Positions 63,241 to 64,000 of a DNA stretch of 64,000 bases are shown one piece after another (within the stretch, counting starts at the first letter, position 1; every line of letters begins with the position of its first letter). The notes under the pieces were generated by a model that was not told where the DNA came from, ran no database searches, and saw nothing but the letters and a program-made list of their open reading frames with translations. The position numbers were made by a program, and so were the translations under genes. Where the stretch lies: NCBI GenBank assembly GCA_920105625.2, contig OV050030.1, positions 159,163,863 through 159,227,862 on the forward strand, written 5' to 3'. The stretch comes from Clusia tigrina. Lineage: Eukaryota > Arthropoda > Insecta > Diptera > Clusiidae.

Positions 63241-64000
63241 TGTCACAAAATTTCAAGATTTTATTACGCTCCAGTAAAAAGTTACAAGCATTTGAATGTT
63301 GCAAACTTTGATAGATATAGGACGCACAGTATAGAATTTAGGGCCATTTGAAGATTTATCAGTGTTTGATTTGGCACTCAGGGGTAGCATAGCTTTGAGC
63401 GATAGCTTAAATTGCCAAGAGGCACGAGTACTTTATTGTCACAAAATGTCCAGGTTTCATGTCGCTCCAATAAAAAGTTACAAGCATTTGAATGTTGCAA
63501 ACTTTGATAGGTATAGGACGCACCGTATAGAAGTTTTGGACATTTGAAGTATTATAAGTGTTTGATTTGGGACTCAAGGGTATCATAGCTATGAGCGATA
63601 TCTTAACTTGATAAGAGGCTCGAGTACTTTATTGCCACAAAATTTCAAGATTTTATTACGCTCCAGTAAAATGTTACAAGCATTTGAATGTTGCAAACTT
63701 TGATAGTTATAGGATGCACCGTATAGAAGTTAGGGTCATTTGGAGTTTTATAAGTGTTTGATTTGGGACTCAAGGGTAGCATAGCTATGAGCGATAGCTA
63801 AAATTGAGAGGCACGAGTACTTTATTGTCTTAAAATTTCAAGATTTTATTACGCTCCAGTAAAAAGTTACAACATTTGAATGTTGCAAACTTTGATAGAT
63901 ATAAGACGCTCAGTATAGAATTTAGCGCCATTTGAAGTTTTATCAGTGTTTGACTTGGGATTAAAGGGTAGCATAGCTATGAGCGATAGCTTAATTTGAT
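63241..64000. repeat. 780-bp four-monomer unit, copy 2 (runs off window)
   Basis: It is nearly identical to copy 1. The few differences seen include TTTTGGA for TTTGGGA near 63535, GCGATATC for GCGATAGC near 63598, GATAGTTATAGG for GATAGGTATAGG and GACGCTCAG for GACGCACAG near 63907. More copies may follow outside the window. Confidence 0.88.

Larger units (their letters stand above)
1..64000. repeat. Satellite DNA array, ~196-bp monomer, head-to-tail
   Basis: The same unit of about 196 bp repeats without interruption from the first to the last base, always in one orientation. The motif GAGTACTTTATTGTCAC can be followed through almost every unit; for example GAGTAC occurs at 28615 and again at 28811, 196 bp apart. 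A hand-built consensus is 196 bp with 72 G+C (about 37%). Most units differ by scattered substitutions and rare 1-4 bp indels; a few carry deletions of 37-60 bp. No unique sequence, transposon or gene interrupts the array. Long homogeneous arrays like this are known from eukaryotic centromeric, pericentromeric and subtelomeric heterochromatin. The family and species are not recognised. Confidence 0.98.

Noticed and set aside
1..64000. TTAGGG and TTTAGGG telomere-type words in most monomers (GTTAGGGCC, AATTTAGGGCC)
   Set aside because: They occur singly, once per 196 bp, never in tandem, so they are not telomeric or interstitial telomere tracts.
1..64000. CENP-B box
   Set aside because: No match to the full motif on either strand. 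The CCCGAGTACTTT variant fits only the first half of the reverse motif (CCCGnnT) and lacks the CGAA end.
1..64000. CRISPR array
   Set aside because: The units are contiguous 196-bp repeats without unique spacers, far longer than CRISPR repeats, and no cas-like gene is present.
1..64000. LTR, transposon or rDNA spacer interpretation
   Set aside because: No reverse transcriptase, transposase, primer-binding site, terminal inverted repeats, target-site duplications or rRNA sequence were seen. The array consists only of the satellite monomer.

Overview
The whole 64 kb window is one uninterrupted tandem array of a satellite DNA. All units run head to tail in the same orientation. The monomer is about 196 bp and about 37% GC (counted on a consensus I built by eye). 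Roughly 325 copies fit in the window. The array runs off both ends. I found no protein-coding gene, RNA gene, transposon, LTR, simple-sequence tract or unique spacer. The short ORFs that can be drawn here are monomer read-through, mostly on the minus strand in the left part and on both strands further right. A satellite of this length and homogeneity points to a eukaryotic chromosome in centromeric, pericentromeric or other constitutive heterochromatin. I do not recognise the family, so the species (plant or animal) is left open.

The interest lies in how the monomers are arranged. Diagnostic variants recur at fixed multiples of 196 bp, so the array is built from higher-order repeats (HORs) that change along the window. 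(1) 1-6.6 kb is the most divergent part. It holds two deletion-derived short monomers (140 and 147 bp), a set of blocks repeated at 1608 and 2222 bp, and a 2.3 kb duplication. (2) From about 8.2 to 24.8 kb one HOR family recurs with anchors spaced 2153, 3132, 3719, 3719 and 3893 bp (11, 16, 19, 19 and about 20 monomers). The 3719-bp copies are nearly identical, and the last copy carries a fresh 783-bp, four-monomer duplication. (3) 24.8-28.9 kb is a mosaic with 2-monomer and longer sub-repeats. (4) 28.9-44.4 kb is marked by a rearranged monomer recurring at 10-, 15-, 27-, 24- and 3-monomer spacing, including a 4.7 kb repeat. (5) 44.6-47.8 kb is an 8-monomer (1566 bp) tandem pair. (6) 47.8-62.9 kb holds three copies of a block of about 3.5 kb, with starts 4109 and 6263 bp apart, plus a 1 kb segment duplicated at 10,568 bp. 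(7) 62.46-64.0 kb is a 780-bp four-monomer unit present twice and running off the window.

Each monomer carries clustered dyad symmetries, including the 10-bp palindrome CATAGCTATG and the 6-bp-arm hairpin AGCTAT-N5-ATAGCT. A subset carries a stronger 7-bp-arm dyad made by a 1-bp deletion. No canonical CENP-B box was seen. Monomers with a TATATAAA element are common left of 44.4 kb and I saw none to the right. The 1-bp-deletion dyad monomers become frequent to the right, so two monomer populations meet near that point. All of this comes from reading the sequence by eye; repeat boundaries are good to within about one monomer unless an exact anchor is given.
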